From contig NZ_JAMXLE010000009.1 of NCBI RefSeq assembly GCF_024055895.1, forward strand, positions 1 through 64,000: a stretch of 64,000 nucleotides of DNA, in the 5' to 3' direction. Below the pieces are notes generated by a model, which saw nothing but the letters and a program-made list of their open reading frames with translations, did no database searches and was not told where the DNA came from. This DNA comes from Rhizobium sp. L1K21 (GTDB taxonomy: Bacteria; Pseudomonadota; Alphaproteobacteria; Rhizobiales; Rhizobiaceae). The translations under genes were made by a program, and so were the position numbers. Shown piece by piece: positions 55,278 through 63,923 of this stretch. Each line of letters opens with the position of its first letter. Within the stretch, counting starts at the first letter, position 1.

Positions 55278-55316
55278 ATGTTTTCGTATGACATGCGCAA
55301 GGATGCAGGCCGATGA
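55278..55316 (+). CDS. short leader reading frame (12 codons) before the FAD oxidase operon
   Basis: An ATG with a strong ribosome site (GGGAGG, about five bases upstream) opens a 12-codon frame, MFSYDMRKDAGR, whose TGA overlaps the ATG of the next gene (ATGA). The real gene has no good ribosome site of its own, so translational coupling through this leader is likely. Confidence 0.5.
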   Translation: MFSYDMRKDAGR

Positions 55317-56743
55317 CCGGGCTGCCATCCGGCATTAAAGCCGATCGTTCCCTCGAAACCCGCAACGCCTTTGCTGTAGACCGCGACACGGCTGGATCAA
55401 TCGTGCCTCAGGCCGTCTTGTATCCGAGCCGTTTCGAGGATGTCCGCAAGATCGTTGCTTGGGCGAATGAAACAGCAACACCCCTCGTGCCGGTTTCCTC
55501 AACCGGCGAGCGCCGTCGCGGTGATACGGTTCCGATGGTTGAGGCCGCCGTTATGGTCGATCTCTCCGGGATGCGCCGCTTGATCAACGCCGATACACGC
55601 GACAAGATCGCGATCATCGAACCGGGCGTTGATTTCGGGTCGATTGACGAACTTCTGCGACCCCATGGCTTGCGTGCGTTCAGACCCTTGATGCCGCGGT
55701 CCGGCAAATCCGTCATCGCTAGCTATCTTGATCGTGAGCCGATCGTTAATGCCGACGTGCACTGGGACCCGGCAGATCCCTTCGGCGGAACATTGATTGT
55801 CACAGGTGGTGGCGAGATTACCCTCAACGGATCAGCCGCGCTGGAAGGCAGCCTCACGGAACAGCTCGACCGTGGTCATCGGCACTTGGTGACCTATGGG
55901 CCGGGAAACGTCGATCTGACCCGCGTTCTGCAGGGCGCGCAGGGTACGCTCGGCATCATGGGCTGGGCCGCGATCTATTGCGAACGTCTGCCGCAGGTCG
56001 AAGAGAGTATCTTTGTGGCGTCCAGCAATTTGGCAACAGTGGTCGCCGCGATGCGTGATGCGGTGCACCAGCGTATCTGCACCACGGCCTTTGTCGTCGA
56101 CAACATACATCTGGCAATGCTGCTTGGCTTGAATGTTGATCAGGCCAACACGCTGCCCGCGTGGACTTTCTTTGCCACCCATGCTGGCTACGTCCATTCC
56201 CCCGAACAAAAGGTCGCCTGGCAGCGCGCAGCCCTGGAAGTCATCGCTAAAAAGCACGGTGCGGACCTGTGTCATGAACTGGGCGGAAAGTCCGCCGATG
56301 ATCTCGCGGTAACCCTTCGCGACCCGGTGCCAGCCAACTATCGCGATGTCGAGTTCGGTGCGCATAAAGAATTGTTCTTCCTGCACCCTCTTTCCACCGC
56401 AAAAGAGATCATCGCGGCCCAGCAAAAGCACCTTTCCTCCAGCGACCTGCACAACTGTCCAGTTGGCACCTATATCCAACCGCTGGCCCAGGGTACCTTC
56501 CTGCATGTGGAAAGGGTCATGCCGCACGCAGCCGGTGACGACGTCGATGCCGAGTGGACTTCTCTGGCTCAGATCAGTCTGGATGCGGGCGCCTATTACA
56601 GCCGTCCTCATGGCGTTTTCCGCCAGCTTGCTTTCAGCCGTGACGATGGCAGCGCCCGCCGCATGATTGCCGCCGCCAAGACCATGCTTGATCCCAACAA
56701 CATCATGAACCCGAACCGGTTCGATGCGCAGGAGGCAAGGTGA
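55313..56743 (+). CDS. FAD-binding oxidase/dehydrogenase, GlcD/VAO superfamily (first flavin subunit)
   Basis: This 476-residue flavoprotein has the PCMH-type FAD domain: PQAVLYPSRFEDVRKIVAWA, PVSSTGERRRGD, IIEPGVDFGSIDELL and the late FAD loop LTRVLQGAQGTLGIMGWAA. The C-terminal substrate domain ends in the typical AKTMLDPNNIMNPNRF. It starts an operon with the iron-sulfur gene and a second FAD protein gene, overlapping the former. The family oxidises alpha-hydroxy acids, benzylic alcohols or 4-alkylphenols. The position of the start is discussed under the leader frame. Confidence 0.88.
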   Translation: MTGLPSGIKADRSLETRNAFAVDRDTAGSIVPQAVLYPSRFEDVRKIVAWANETATPLVPVSSTGERRRGDTVPMVEAAVMVDLSGMRRLINADTRDKIAIIEPGVDFGSIDELLRPHGLRAFRPLMPRSGKSVIASYLDREPIVNADVHWDPADPFGGTLIVTGGGEITLNGSAALEGSLTEQLDRGHRHLVTYGPGNVDLTRVLQGAQGTLGIMGWAAIYCERLPQVEESIFVASSNLATVVAAMRDAVHQRICTTAFVVDNIHLAMLLGLNVDQANTLPAWTFFATHAGYVHSPEQKVAWQRAALEVIAKKHGADLCHELGGKSADDLAVTLRDPVPANYRDVEFGAHKELFFLHPLSTAKEIIAAQQKHLSSSDLHNCPVGTYIQPLAQGTFLHVERVMPHAAGDDVDAEWTSLAQISLDAGAYYSRPHGVFRQLAFSRDDGSARRMIAAAKTMLDPNNIMNPNRFDAQEAR

Positions 56744-58038
56744 TGAACGCCAACAGTCCCCTCGACCAAAGGCTTGCTTTCATGGACCGCTGCACCCGCT
56801 GTTCTCAATGCAAGTTTGTCCCGGTTCCCAAAAGTCGCGAGCATGCGTCCGCCTGCCCGAGCATGGATTACGTCGAGTATCACGCCGGTAGCGCAAGCGG
56901 CCAGTTGATCATGGCATCCGGCATTGCGCATGGCGAGATCAGCTACACCCCGTCGCTTCTCGAAACCGTCAGCGCCTGCACCATGTGCGGCGCCTGCGAT
57001 ACCGCCTGCAAGATCAATTTCGCCGAGCTTGTCGAGCCTCTGGAAGGTCTCTATGCGTTTCGCGCCCGGATAGTTGAAGACGGCCAATCTCCCAAGCGCC
57101 ACCGGGAGGTGATGGACAAGATTGCCGCCACCGGAAACTCTCAGGGTCAGCCACGCGCCGGGCGGGCCACATGGGCCGCCGGTATCAGCTTCGACAGCGC
57201 CCCGAAGGTTCTCCTGCATGTCGGCAGTGTTTTGAGCTACGACACGAACAAGCATGCCAGCCTGAGACTGATTGCTGAAACGCTTCAGAAGGCCGGTCTC
57301 TGTCCCGGCTACCTGGGCGAAGACGAAGGCTCATGCGGCATGTTGGCCTGGGATCTCGGCTACCACCACATGGCCCGTTCCCTGGCGCAGACCTTTATGG
57401 CGCAGGTGCGGGCGAGTGGTGCCAAGACCGTTGTCACCTTTTCGTCGTCGGCGATTTCCGCCTATCGCAGCATCTATCCGCGCATGGGTCTCGACCTGTC
57501 CGGAATCCGCTTCCTCCATTTTACCGAATATCTTCTGGAACTGGTGGAAACAAGTACCCTCGCCCTTGGAGCGGCACCAACCTATGACGGCAAGACCGTG
57601 GCGTTTCACGACACCTGTAAACTTGGCCGTTTGACCGAGCCCTATCAGGAAACCGATCGCGCTCTGCAAAAGGAAATGGGCGGCATTTATGTCAGCCGCA
57701 CTCCGCAGGCAATCCATTTTTCGCAAAACGGTATCTACGAAGCCCCGCGCGCCCTTCTCCGCCTTATGGGGATCACCGTGGAAGAGCTCGAGCGCAACCG
57801 GCAGTACAGCTACTGCTGCGGCGCGCAGGGCGGGGTCAAGGAAACGTTGCCTGCTGCAGCGAAGATGGCCGCGCGCAACCGCCTGGATGAACTTAACGAG
57901 ACCGAAAGCTCGACGATGGTCAGCGCCTGCGGAAACTGCGCTCACCACCTTGGAAAACACGCCCGCGACGCCTTCACCGTCGTGGACCTGATCGACATTG
58001 TGGCAACGAGCCTGACGGCCACCAAGGGAGGAAAATGA
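56743..58038 (+). CDS. iron-sulfur protein with CCG domains (GlcF/HdrD-like)
   Basis: This electron-transfer subunit of 431 residues has N-terminal ferredoxin-like motifs (CTRCSQC with a later C; CTMCGACDTAC, about residues 17-90) for two [4Fe-4S] clusters. The C-terminal half carries cysteine-rich CCG elements (FHDTCKLGR, SYCCGAQGG, SACGNCAHH) like heterodisulfide reductase D and glycolate oxidase F. I chose the ATG at 56743, seven bases after GGAGG and overlapping the previous stop codon. It would pass electrons from the two flavoproteins to quinone or another acceptor. Confidence 0.88.
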   Translation: MNANSPLDQRLAFMDRCTRCSQCKFVPVPKSREHASACPSMDYVEYHAGSASGQLIMASGIAHGEISYTPSLLETVSACTMCGACDTACKINFAELVEPLEGLYAFRARIVEDGQSPKRHREVMDKIAATGNSQGQPRAGRATWAAGISFDSAPKVLLHVGSVLSYDTNKHASLRLIAETLQKAGLCPGYLGEDEGSCGMLAWDLGYHHMARSLAQTFMAQVRASGAKTVVTFSSSAISAYRSIYPRMGLDLSGIRFLHFTEYLLELVETSTLALGAAPTYDGKTVAFHDTCKLGRLTEPYQETDRALQKEMGGIYVSRTPQAIHFSQNGIYEAPRALLRLMGITVEELERNRQYSYCCGAQGGVKETLPAAAKMAARNRLDELNETESSTMVSACGNCAHHLGKHARDAFTVVDLIDIVATSLTATKGGK

Positions 58039-58039
58039 G

Positions 58040-59728
58040 ATGAGCGCGAAAACGGACAAAGGACGATTGACGCTTGACCCGGAAGTGCGCATCGAGCTGG
58101 AAAACATCCTCGGTGCCCGCAATATCACGGATGATCCGGCACTGATGTCCGGCTATGCTTGGAATACAGGTGTGGGAAAAATAGCGAGCAGCGACAAGTT
58201 TGCGGCGCTCTGGCCCATTGCCGTCGCCCTGCCGGCGACGGTGGAAGAAGTGGCAGCCATCGTCAAATGCTGCAAACGTCATGGCCTAAGTTTCAGGCCA
58301 CATTCCACAGGATACGGTTCGATGGGCTGCGTGACGTCACCAGATTCGATCTGCATTGATCTTCGACGCATGAAACACCTCGAAATCCTGCCCGAAGACC
58401 GCATGGCGGTGATCGGGCCTTATGCGACCGCGAACCAGTTGCAAGCCGAGGCGCGCAAGCATGGATTGACCTGTCATGTCGTCGGTGCGGGTCCCTCCCA
58501 TTCTCCATTGGCGTCTGCAACATCGCTGATCGGCGTCGGCATCACGTCACAGTTCACGAGCGCCAACATGCGAAACATGCTCGCCTGGGAATGGGTCACC
58601 CCGGAAGGAGATATCATTCGCGGCGGCTCGGCTGCGAGTGGGCTTGGCTGGTATGCCAGTGATGGCCCGGGCCCTGGAACGCGTGGCCTTCTGCGCGGCT
58701 TTTTCGGTGCCGGCGGTGGCCTTGGCGTGTTTACCCGCATCGGCATAAAGCTCTACCCGATCAATCAGAAGGGCAAGATGGAGGTCATCGGCAAAGTGCC
58801 ACAGCTGCGATCCAAGCTGCCACCCCACACCGCCTTGCTGCACGCCATTTTCCCCGACTATGAAGCGCAGCGCGCGGCAACCTTTGATCTGTTGCAGGAC
58901 GACGTCTGCACCGTCCTCCTGCGTATGCCGCCCGACCATATCGGCTGGACGCTAACGCGGACGAACGCTGAATTTGTCCAGCGCACGAAGGACAAGACGC
59001 TTCCCGAGCCCGCCATCCTGGACAATGGCGCAAGCTGGACGATCCTGATTGCGTCTCGGTCGGAGGCGGAACATCGCTGGCGCAGCGAGACGGTGCGCGC
59101 GATTGTCGCCAGCCACAACGGCCGTTTCGCTGAGATGACACAGGAGGAGGAGGAGGTTCTTTATCACAACCTCGCGACCTCCCAATATGTCCCACGCGTG
59201 TTGCGCGCTTCGGGCGGCATCACCACCAGTTTCGGCGTGCTCGACAGCTTTCATTTTCTACCCCAGGCGATTGAGATGGGCGAGAAGGTGCTCGCCAAGG
59301 ACACGGCTCCTGGCGGCGACCTGTGCGAGGGCAGTCCCGATGAGCAGTGGATCTGGCCACATGAGGGCCGATACATGTGGGCGGAGAACATCATCCACTT
59401 CGACCCGACAAGCGAAGCCTCTCGGGCTGCGGGAGCGCGTGCCTTATTGACGCATTTTGCCGATCAATGGAAGAGACCGCTCGGCACCACCGGACTGCTG
59501 GTGGGGCCTATCCAGGATGTTACCGGCCCACGGATCGGCAAGGCGCCCGCCTTTGCCCGCAAGGTGAAGAGCTATTTCGACAAGGATGACCGGTCGAAGA
59601 CCAAGGAATATGTCATTCCCAATATGCCACCCGTCGTCGAGAAAGTGCTTCCCGCCTTCCGCCCGATATTCGCCTTCAAGCCGGTCCAATCCGTGATGGC
59701 GAAGATTCTGGCAAAAAAAGGAATGTAA
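58040..59728 (+). CDS. FAD-binding oxidase, 4-cresol dehydrogenase/vanillyl alcohol oxidase-like (second flavin subunit)
   Basis: This 562-residue flavoprotein has an FAD domain with AVALPATVEEVAAIVKCC, FRPHSTGYGSMG, AVIGPYATANQLQAEARKHG and GLLRGFFGAGGGLGVFTRIG, and an alpha/beta substrate domain. GGGAGG lies eight bases before the ATG, two bases after the previous stop codon. It is longer than its operon partner and closer in layout to the vanillyl alcohol oxidase group. A benzylic or phenolic substrate is plausible. Confidence 0.87.
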   Translation: MSAKTDKGRLTLDPEVRIELENILGARNITDDPALMSGYAWNTGVGKIASSDKFAALWPIAVALPATVEEVAAIVKCCKRHGLSFRPHSTGYGSMGCVTSPDSICIDLRRMKHLEILPEDRMAVIGPYATANQLQAEARKHGLTCHVVGAGPSHSPLASATSLIGVGITSQFTSANMRNMLAWEWVTPEGDIIRGGSAASGLGWYASDGPGPGTRGLLRGFFGAGGGLGVFTRIGIKLYPINQKGKMEVIGKVPQLRSKLPPHTALLHAIFPDYEAQRAATFDLLQDDVCTVLLRMPPDHIGWTLTRTNAEFVQRTKDKTLPEPAILDNGASWTILIASRSEAEHRWRSETVRAIVASHNGRFAEMTQEEEEVLYHNLATSQYVPRVLRASGGITTSFGVLDSFHFLPQAIEMGEKVLAKDTAPGGDLCEGSPDEQWIWPHEGRYMWAENIIHFDPTSEASRAAGARALLTHFADQWKRPLGTTGLLVGPIQDVTGPRIGKAPAFARKVKSYFDKDDRSKTKEYVIPNMPPVVEKVLPAFRPIFAFKPVQSVMAKILAKKGM

Positions 59729-60305
59729 TCTTAAAGGCTTCATGCACCGGATCCCTCGCACGATCTCTGTTCATATGATCGAGCTTAGCCCTCGCCTGAT
59801 TCCAGATTGCAGACTGCGGTGTCGTTTCAACGGTGGAGCGGGTGGTTTGGATGTTGTCGCCTGTTTCAGGCGGTGATCGTGCCACAGCCAGATTTTCCTA
59901 CCCTCGTTAGTCACCACAATCTCATCGAACTGCCACTTGTCGGTAAAGTGGTGCTTGAGCGGAGCCGGATCTGAAAAGCGAGCTTCAAGCCGAACTTCGT
60001 CGCTCGCTCGGAGACGGCCTGGAATGAGACGGCAATTTCACGTTCAGCGAACGGATCTTCGACGTCGCGTAAGCCGAGCGAAAATTGGAAATTGAACTAG
60101 GTTACGGACCTAGACCGCATCCGCCATGATCTCAGCGGGAAATCGGTGGTGTGAAGTTGGCCAAAGGCGTTTCGGTCAACAAATCCCAGAATATATTCAA
60201 TTCAAAAAGACAGTTATGGCGACGTCCTCAGTGAGACCCCCAAAATCGGCACGACTATGAGCCCGATGCCCTGTTTATAGCACCAGGAATTAAGGCGTAG
60301 GAACC
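59729..60305. other. gene-poor region with transposase remnant
   Basis: Apart from the IS6-like remnant annotated separately, this stretch of about 580 bases holds no intact gene. I saw no terminator hairpin directly after the FAD gene. Confidence 0.6.
59810..60160 (-). pseudogene. degenerate IS6-family transposase
   Basis: Read leftwards, frames give HHRFPAEIMADAV followed by a stop, then DPFAERE and IAVSFQAVSERATKFG, and after a frame shift FTDKWQFDEIVVTNEGRKIW. This order (N-terminal helix, AERGIxVS, then DKWxxDE with the first catalytic Asp) is that of IS6-family transposases. At least one stop and one shift inactivate it, and the C-terminal part is missing. Confidence 0.75.
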
Positions 60306-61232
60306 TTACTTCGGATTGGTTCCTCGAGCTTCGGAGGCTGCCTTTTTGATCTCGCTGCGGAGCCAGCCATGGGCCGGATCATGATCACGGTAACGCGGCC
60401 ACACCATAACTTCCACGAGCGGTTTCATTTCGAAAGGCGCTGGCAAAAGGCTGAGCGGTAGTTGCTGTGTCAAGGGTTCGGCAAATCGGCGGTGAAGGGT
60501 CGCGATGCGATTGGTCTTCATAAGCACATGCGGCACCGCACTGAAATGATCGACGCTGCACTCGATCCGCCGCTGACGTCCAAAACGCGGCAGGAACCAC
60601 TCCTCGAACGCGAGGCTCGATTCATCACCCAAGCGGACAGCAACGTGCCCGACATCAAGATAATCGTCCATCGTCAGTGTCTTGCCGACCAAAGGATTAT
60701 CGTCACATACAAGACAGGCGTGATCGTCCGTCAGCAACAGGGCTTGCGGATGGTCGAACTGATTTGCATATTGTTCAGGAATGATCAACAAGTCGAAATT
60801 GCCCCGTTCAAAGGCCTCGTGCAGATGGCCGGGCGGCCGGCGAAAATCAAGCCTGATGCCCGGTGCCTTGGATGCAATTTTCTCAACGGCCGCACCGACA
60901 AACACCGAAATGGCATAGTCCGAAACGCAGATGCTGAAACGCCGCGTCTCTGTAGCCGGATCAAAAGTCGGGCGCAGCGAAATCGCTGCCCTTGATCGCA
61001 ACAGCGCGTCCCGGACAGGTCCAACAAGCCCTTCTGCCAAAGGAGTCAGTTCGAACCGACGGCCAGCGGGCACCAACAGTTCATCGCCAAAGAAATCACG
61101 CAGGCGACGCAGAGCGGCGCTGGTTGCCGACTGGCCTATATGTAGCCGTTCGCTGGCACGCGTCACGTTCCGCTCTTCCAGCAACGCATCCAGAACCACA
61201 AGCAAGTTCAGATCGAAGCGATCGAGTCTCAT
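60306..61232 (-). CDS. LysR-family transcriptional regulator, NodD/NahR-like
   Basis: The 308-residue regulator begins MRLDRFDLNLLVVLDALLEE followed by RNVTRASERLHIGQSATS, the opening typical of the NodD/NahR/LinR branch that responds to aromatic compounds or flavonoids. The effector domain follows (FSICVSDYAISVFVGAAVEK). AAGGA lies seven bases before the ATG. It is on the same strand as the aldehyde dehydrogenase gene, about 430 bases further along, and may control it. Confidence 0.9.
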   Translation of the reverse strand: MRLDRFDLNLLVVLDALLEERNVTRASERLHIGQSATSAALRRLRDFFGDELLVPAGRRFELTPLAEGLVGPVRDALLRSRAAISLRPTFDPATETRRFSICVSDYAISVFVGAAVEKIASKAPGIRLDFRRPPGHLHEAFERGNFDLLIIPEQYANQFDHPQALLLTDDHACLVCDDNPLVGKTLTMDDYLDVGHVAVRLGDESSLAFEEWFLPRFGRQRRIECSVDHFSAVPHVLMKTNRIATLHRRFAEPLTQQLPLSLLPAPFEMKPLVEVMVWPRYRDHDPAHGWLRSEIKKAASEARGTNPK

Positions 61233-61555
61233 AGCTCCATCCTTTTTGCATCGATAGCGTTAATGATTATCACGAAAGCAATCCATCTTGGTACGATAAT
61301 CATCTCCGATAGAAATTGATAGGCGCTAAGAATGGCGCAGGAGGAGCCAACCCTCGGTCAGCAAGCACGTCACGTCTACGCGCTGACAAGTGCAGAAACG
61401 CTATAGCCGCGCTGTGGACTAGCGTGCCGACCTGATTGAATTGGATCGGCACTCTAACGTTTTGTTTGTAAAGCATAATTTTATCGATCCTCGTTTCATT
61501 CCGGTCGAATTATGCTTTAAGAGAAAAGTCCGAAAACGACGTTATTCCAAAATCG
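61233..61555. other. intergenic region between LysR gene and aldehyde dehydrogenase operon
   Basis: About 320 bases without a convincing gene on either strand. The part near 61233-61310 should hold the LysR promoter and is moderately AT-rich. A strong hairpin terminator closes the region on the right. Confidence 0.5.
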
Positions 61556-61592
61556 AACGGGCGGAACGCAGGTGTTCCGCCCGTTTCTTTTC
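61556..61592. terminator. bidirectional-looking terminator after the aldehyde dehydrogenase gene
   Basis: A perfect twelve-base stem (AACGGGCGGAAC at 61556-61567 pairing with 61574-61585, six-base loop) is followed on the plus strand by TTTCTTTTCT and on the minus strand by TCGATTTT. The gene that needs it is the leftward aldehyde dehydrogenase ending at 61663, although the better T-run is on the plus side. Confidence 0.75.
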
Positions 61593-61662
61593 TAGGTTCG
61601 TTTTTGCCGCATTGTCCGACGCCGAAGCGAGCATGCTGCGCCAGGTTCCAAAACCTGCTGCA

Positions 61663-63108
61663 TCAGAATGGATAATGCTGCTGGGAGTCCTCAATTGTGA
61701 TCCAGCGCAGATCGGTAAATTCGGCAATCGCTGCCTTCCCGCCAAACCGGCCATAGCCGGAGGCTTTGACACCGCCGAAGGGCATCTGCGGCTCGTCGTT
61801 CAGCGTTGGCCCATTGATGTGGCAGATACCCGATTCGATCTGTTCGGCCACCCGCATAGCCCTTTGAATATCGCGGCTGAAGACGGCTGCGGAAAGACCG
61901 TATTCCGTGTCGTTGGCGACCCGGATAGCCTCCGCTTCGCCCTTGACCCGGATGACCGGCTTGACCGGTCCGAAGGACTCTTCCTCATAAATCGTCATGC
62001 CGGGCTTAACATGGTCTACCAGTGTCGCCTCCACGATGGAGCCGTTTCGATTGCCGCCTGCGACCACCTTGGCACCTTTGCTCGTGGCGTCGGCAATAAT
62101 CTTGTCCATCTTTTCCGCCGCCTGCTGTGTGATCAGCGAACCAAGCACCACATGCTCTCGCGGGTTGCCGGCTGGCAGAGCCGCCGCACGCGCCGTCAGC
62201 TTCGCGACGAAATCGTCGGCAATGCTGTCATCCACGATGATGCGTTCCGTCGACATGCAGATCTGCCCCTGGTTCATGAAGGCACCGAAGATTGCGGCAT
62301 TCACTGCACCGTCGATATCGGCATCGTCGAGCACGATGAGCGGAGCCTTACCACCAAGCTCGAGAAGCGCGGGCTTGAGGTTTTCGCCAGCCAGCCGGCC
62401 GATAATGCGTCCCACACGGGAAGAGCCGGTGAAGTTGACATGCTTGACCGCGGGATGTTTGATCAGCGCCTCGACAACCGAATGTGCATCTTCGGGTGCG
62501 TTGGTCACCACGTTGACGACGCCTTTGGGCAGACCTGCTTCATGAAAGCATTCGCCGATCAAGCGATGCGTTGCCGGGCAAAGCTCCGAGGCTTTCAGCA
62601 CAACCGTATTGCCACAGGCAACCGGCATCGCCACTGCGCGGGTGCCGAGAATAATCGGCGCATTCCAGGGCGCGATGCCGAGGCAGACACCTTTCGGCTT
62701 ATATACGCCCATGGCAAGCGTGTTCGGCTTGTCGGAAGGGATAACCTCGCCGCCGATCTGGGTTGTCATGGAAGCGGCTTCCCGGATAACGCCGGCGGCA
62801 AGCTTGACGTTAAAGCCGGCCCATGCGCCGGTCGCACCGGTTTCGGCAATCATCGCCTCGGTAAACTGGGCGGCCTTGCCATCCATGATGTCTGCCGCCT
62901 TCAGCAAAAGTGCGCGGCGTTCACCAGGACCTGTCTTGGACCATATCTTGAAAGCTTCGGACGACGATACAACCGCGGCTATGGCATCGTCCACGCCGGC
63001 CGCTGCAGCCGTCGAGGCCACGGCGCCGGTCACGGGGTCGACCCGTTCATAGGTGCGGCCCTTGGCGGCGGACCTTGCTTCGCCATCAACAAGCAGGCTG
63101 ATGTTCAT
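61663..63108 (-). CDS. NAD(P)-dependent aldehyde dehydrogenase, salicylaldehyde/vanillin dehydrogenase-like
   Basis: This enzyme oxidises an aldehyde, probably aromatic, to the acid. The 481 residues carry APWNAPIILGTRAVAMPVAC, NFTGSSRVGR (cofactor loop), catalytic Glu in LLELGGKAPLIVL, catalytic Cys in NQGQICMSTER, and EEESFGPVKPV. GGAG lies eight bases before the ATG. It would suit the product of a benzylic alcohol oxidase such as the FAD proteins at 55313-59728, though it lies on the opposite strand. The long open frame on the other strand is an artefact of codon bias. Confidence 0.93.
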   Translation of the reverse strand: MNISLLVDGEARSAAKGRTYERVDPVTGAVASTAAAAGVDDAIAAVVSSSEAFKIWSKTGPGERRALLLKAADIMDGKAAQFTEAMIAETGATGAWAGFNVKLAAGVIREAASMTTQIGGEVIPSDKPNTLAMGVYKPKGVCLGIAPWNAPIILGTRAVAMPVACGNTVVLKASELCPATHRLIGECFHEAGLPKGVVNVVTNAPEDAHSVVEALIKHPAVKHVNFTGSSRVGRIIGRLAGENLKPALLELGGKAPLIVLDDADIDGAVNAAIFGAFMNQGQICMSTERIIVDDSIADDFVAKLTARAAALPAGNPREHVVLGSLITQQAAEKMDKIIADATSKGAKVVAGGNRNGSIVEATLVDHVKPGMTIYEEESFGPVKPVIRVKGEAEAIRVANDTEYGLSAAVFSRDIQRAMRVAEQIESGICHINGPTLNDEPQMPFGGVKASGYGRFGGKAAIAEFTDLRWITIEDSQQHYPF

Positions 63109-63165
63109 GGGGTAGTCTCCTCTTACAGTTTTGTCGTTTGACCCGTCTTCATCTCTGGGGACGGT

Positions 63166-63912
63166 TCATGCCGGATGACGTTCGTATATCGGCACTTCCC
63201 TGGCATAAACGAAAAATGACCGGCTTGGGTCGTAAAACGCTGTTGCAGGATCAGCATTCACTCTCATCAATACCGTCTCGTAATCTCGGAATGCCTCGGC
63301 GGCTTCTGCGCTATCATACCAAAGAGCCGCCGCCCCCTCGTAGATCACCATGTCTTCGCCGCCGAAATAGGCAAGAATCGGGTTGAAGGCGGGAAGGTTT
63401 CGATTTTGGACATAGCGCCGCGGACCGGCTGTGTCCGGGAGGGTTGAAATGGCAATCTCATGCGCCTTGACCCAACGGCTGAAATAGGTTTGCAGGTCGA
63501 TCCCATCAGCCGCCTTGAGGAAGTGAATGACTTTTGCATCGCAACCGGATGCGGGACTGGCCACAGGCAACTCCACCTCTTCGGCAACCATGCTGAGGGT
63601 GGCCTTCTGATCGGCGAAATTTTTCCCGTCTGGTCCGACCTTGGTTTTCACATAATCGTGCGAAAACGTGGTTTTCATGTCCTCCGGGCTGTCCCAGACC
63701 AACTCAACCACGGAATCGCGGGAGACCGGCATGACATGGGTCGTCTCGGCCGCGCTTCCAAAGGCGCTGTCAAAAACGTGGTTCTGTACGTAGCGGCGCA
63801 GCGTAACGGGATTATCGGTCGTCAGCTTGCCGTGCACATTCTGGATATAGGCAATGTATTCCTTGTGTGTCATGCCCGGTTTGCGGCAAGCAGCAGCTAT
63901 CATCTTGATCAT
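63166..63912 (-). CDS. EthD domain protein, tandem
   Basis: The 248 residues contain two ferredoxin-like EthD repeats: MIKMIAAACRKPGMTHKEYI with HGKLTTDN and RRYVQNHVF, then VIHFLKAADGIDLQTYFSRW with RRYVQNRNL. EthD-type proteins accompany oxygenases and may act as small accessory enzymes or isomerases; their chemistry is poorly known. GAAGG lies seven bases before the ATG. It is followed by the aldehyde dehydrogenase gene after about 60 bases. Confidence 0.87.
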   Translation of the reverse strand: MIKMIAAACRKPGMTHKEYIAYIQNVHGKLTTDNPVTLRRYVQNHVFDSAFGSAAETTHVMPVSRDSVVELVWDSPEDMKTTFSHDYVKTKVGPDGKNFADQKATLSMVAEEVELPVASPASGCDAKVIHFLKAADGIDLQTYFSRWVKAHEIAISTLPDTAGPRRYVQNRNLPAFNPILAYFGGEDMVIYEGAAALWYDSAEAAEAFRDYETVLMRVNADPATAFYDPSRSFFVYAREVPIYERHPA

Positions 63913-63923
63913 CTGAAAACCTT

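Noticed and set aside
61441-63141. A 566-codon open frame on the plus strand
   Set aside because: It lies antisense to a clear aldehyde dehydrogenase gene, its residues are rich in R, H and C, and it matches no family pattern. It is a codon-bias shadow.
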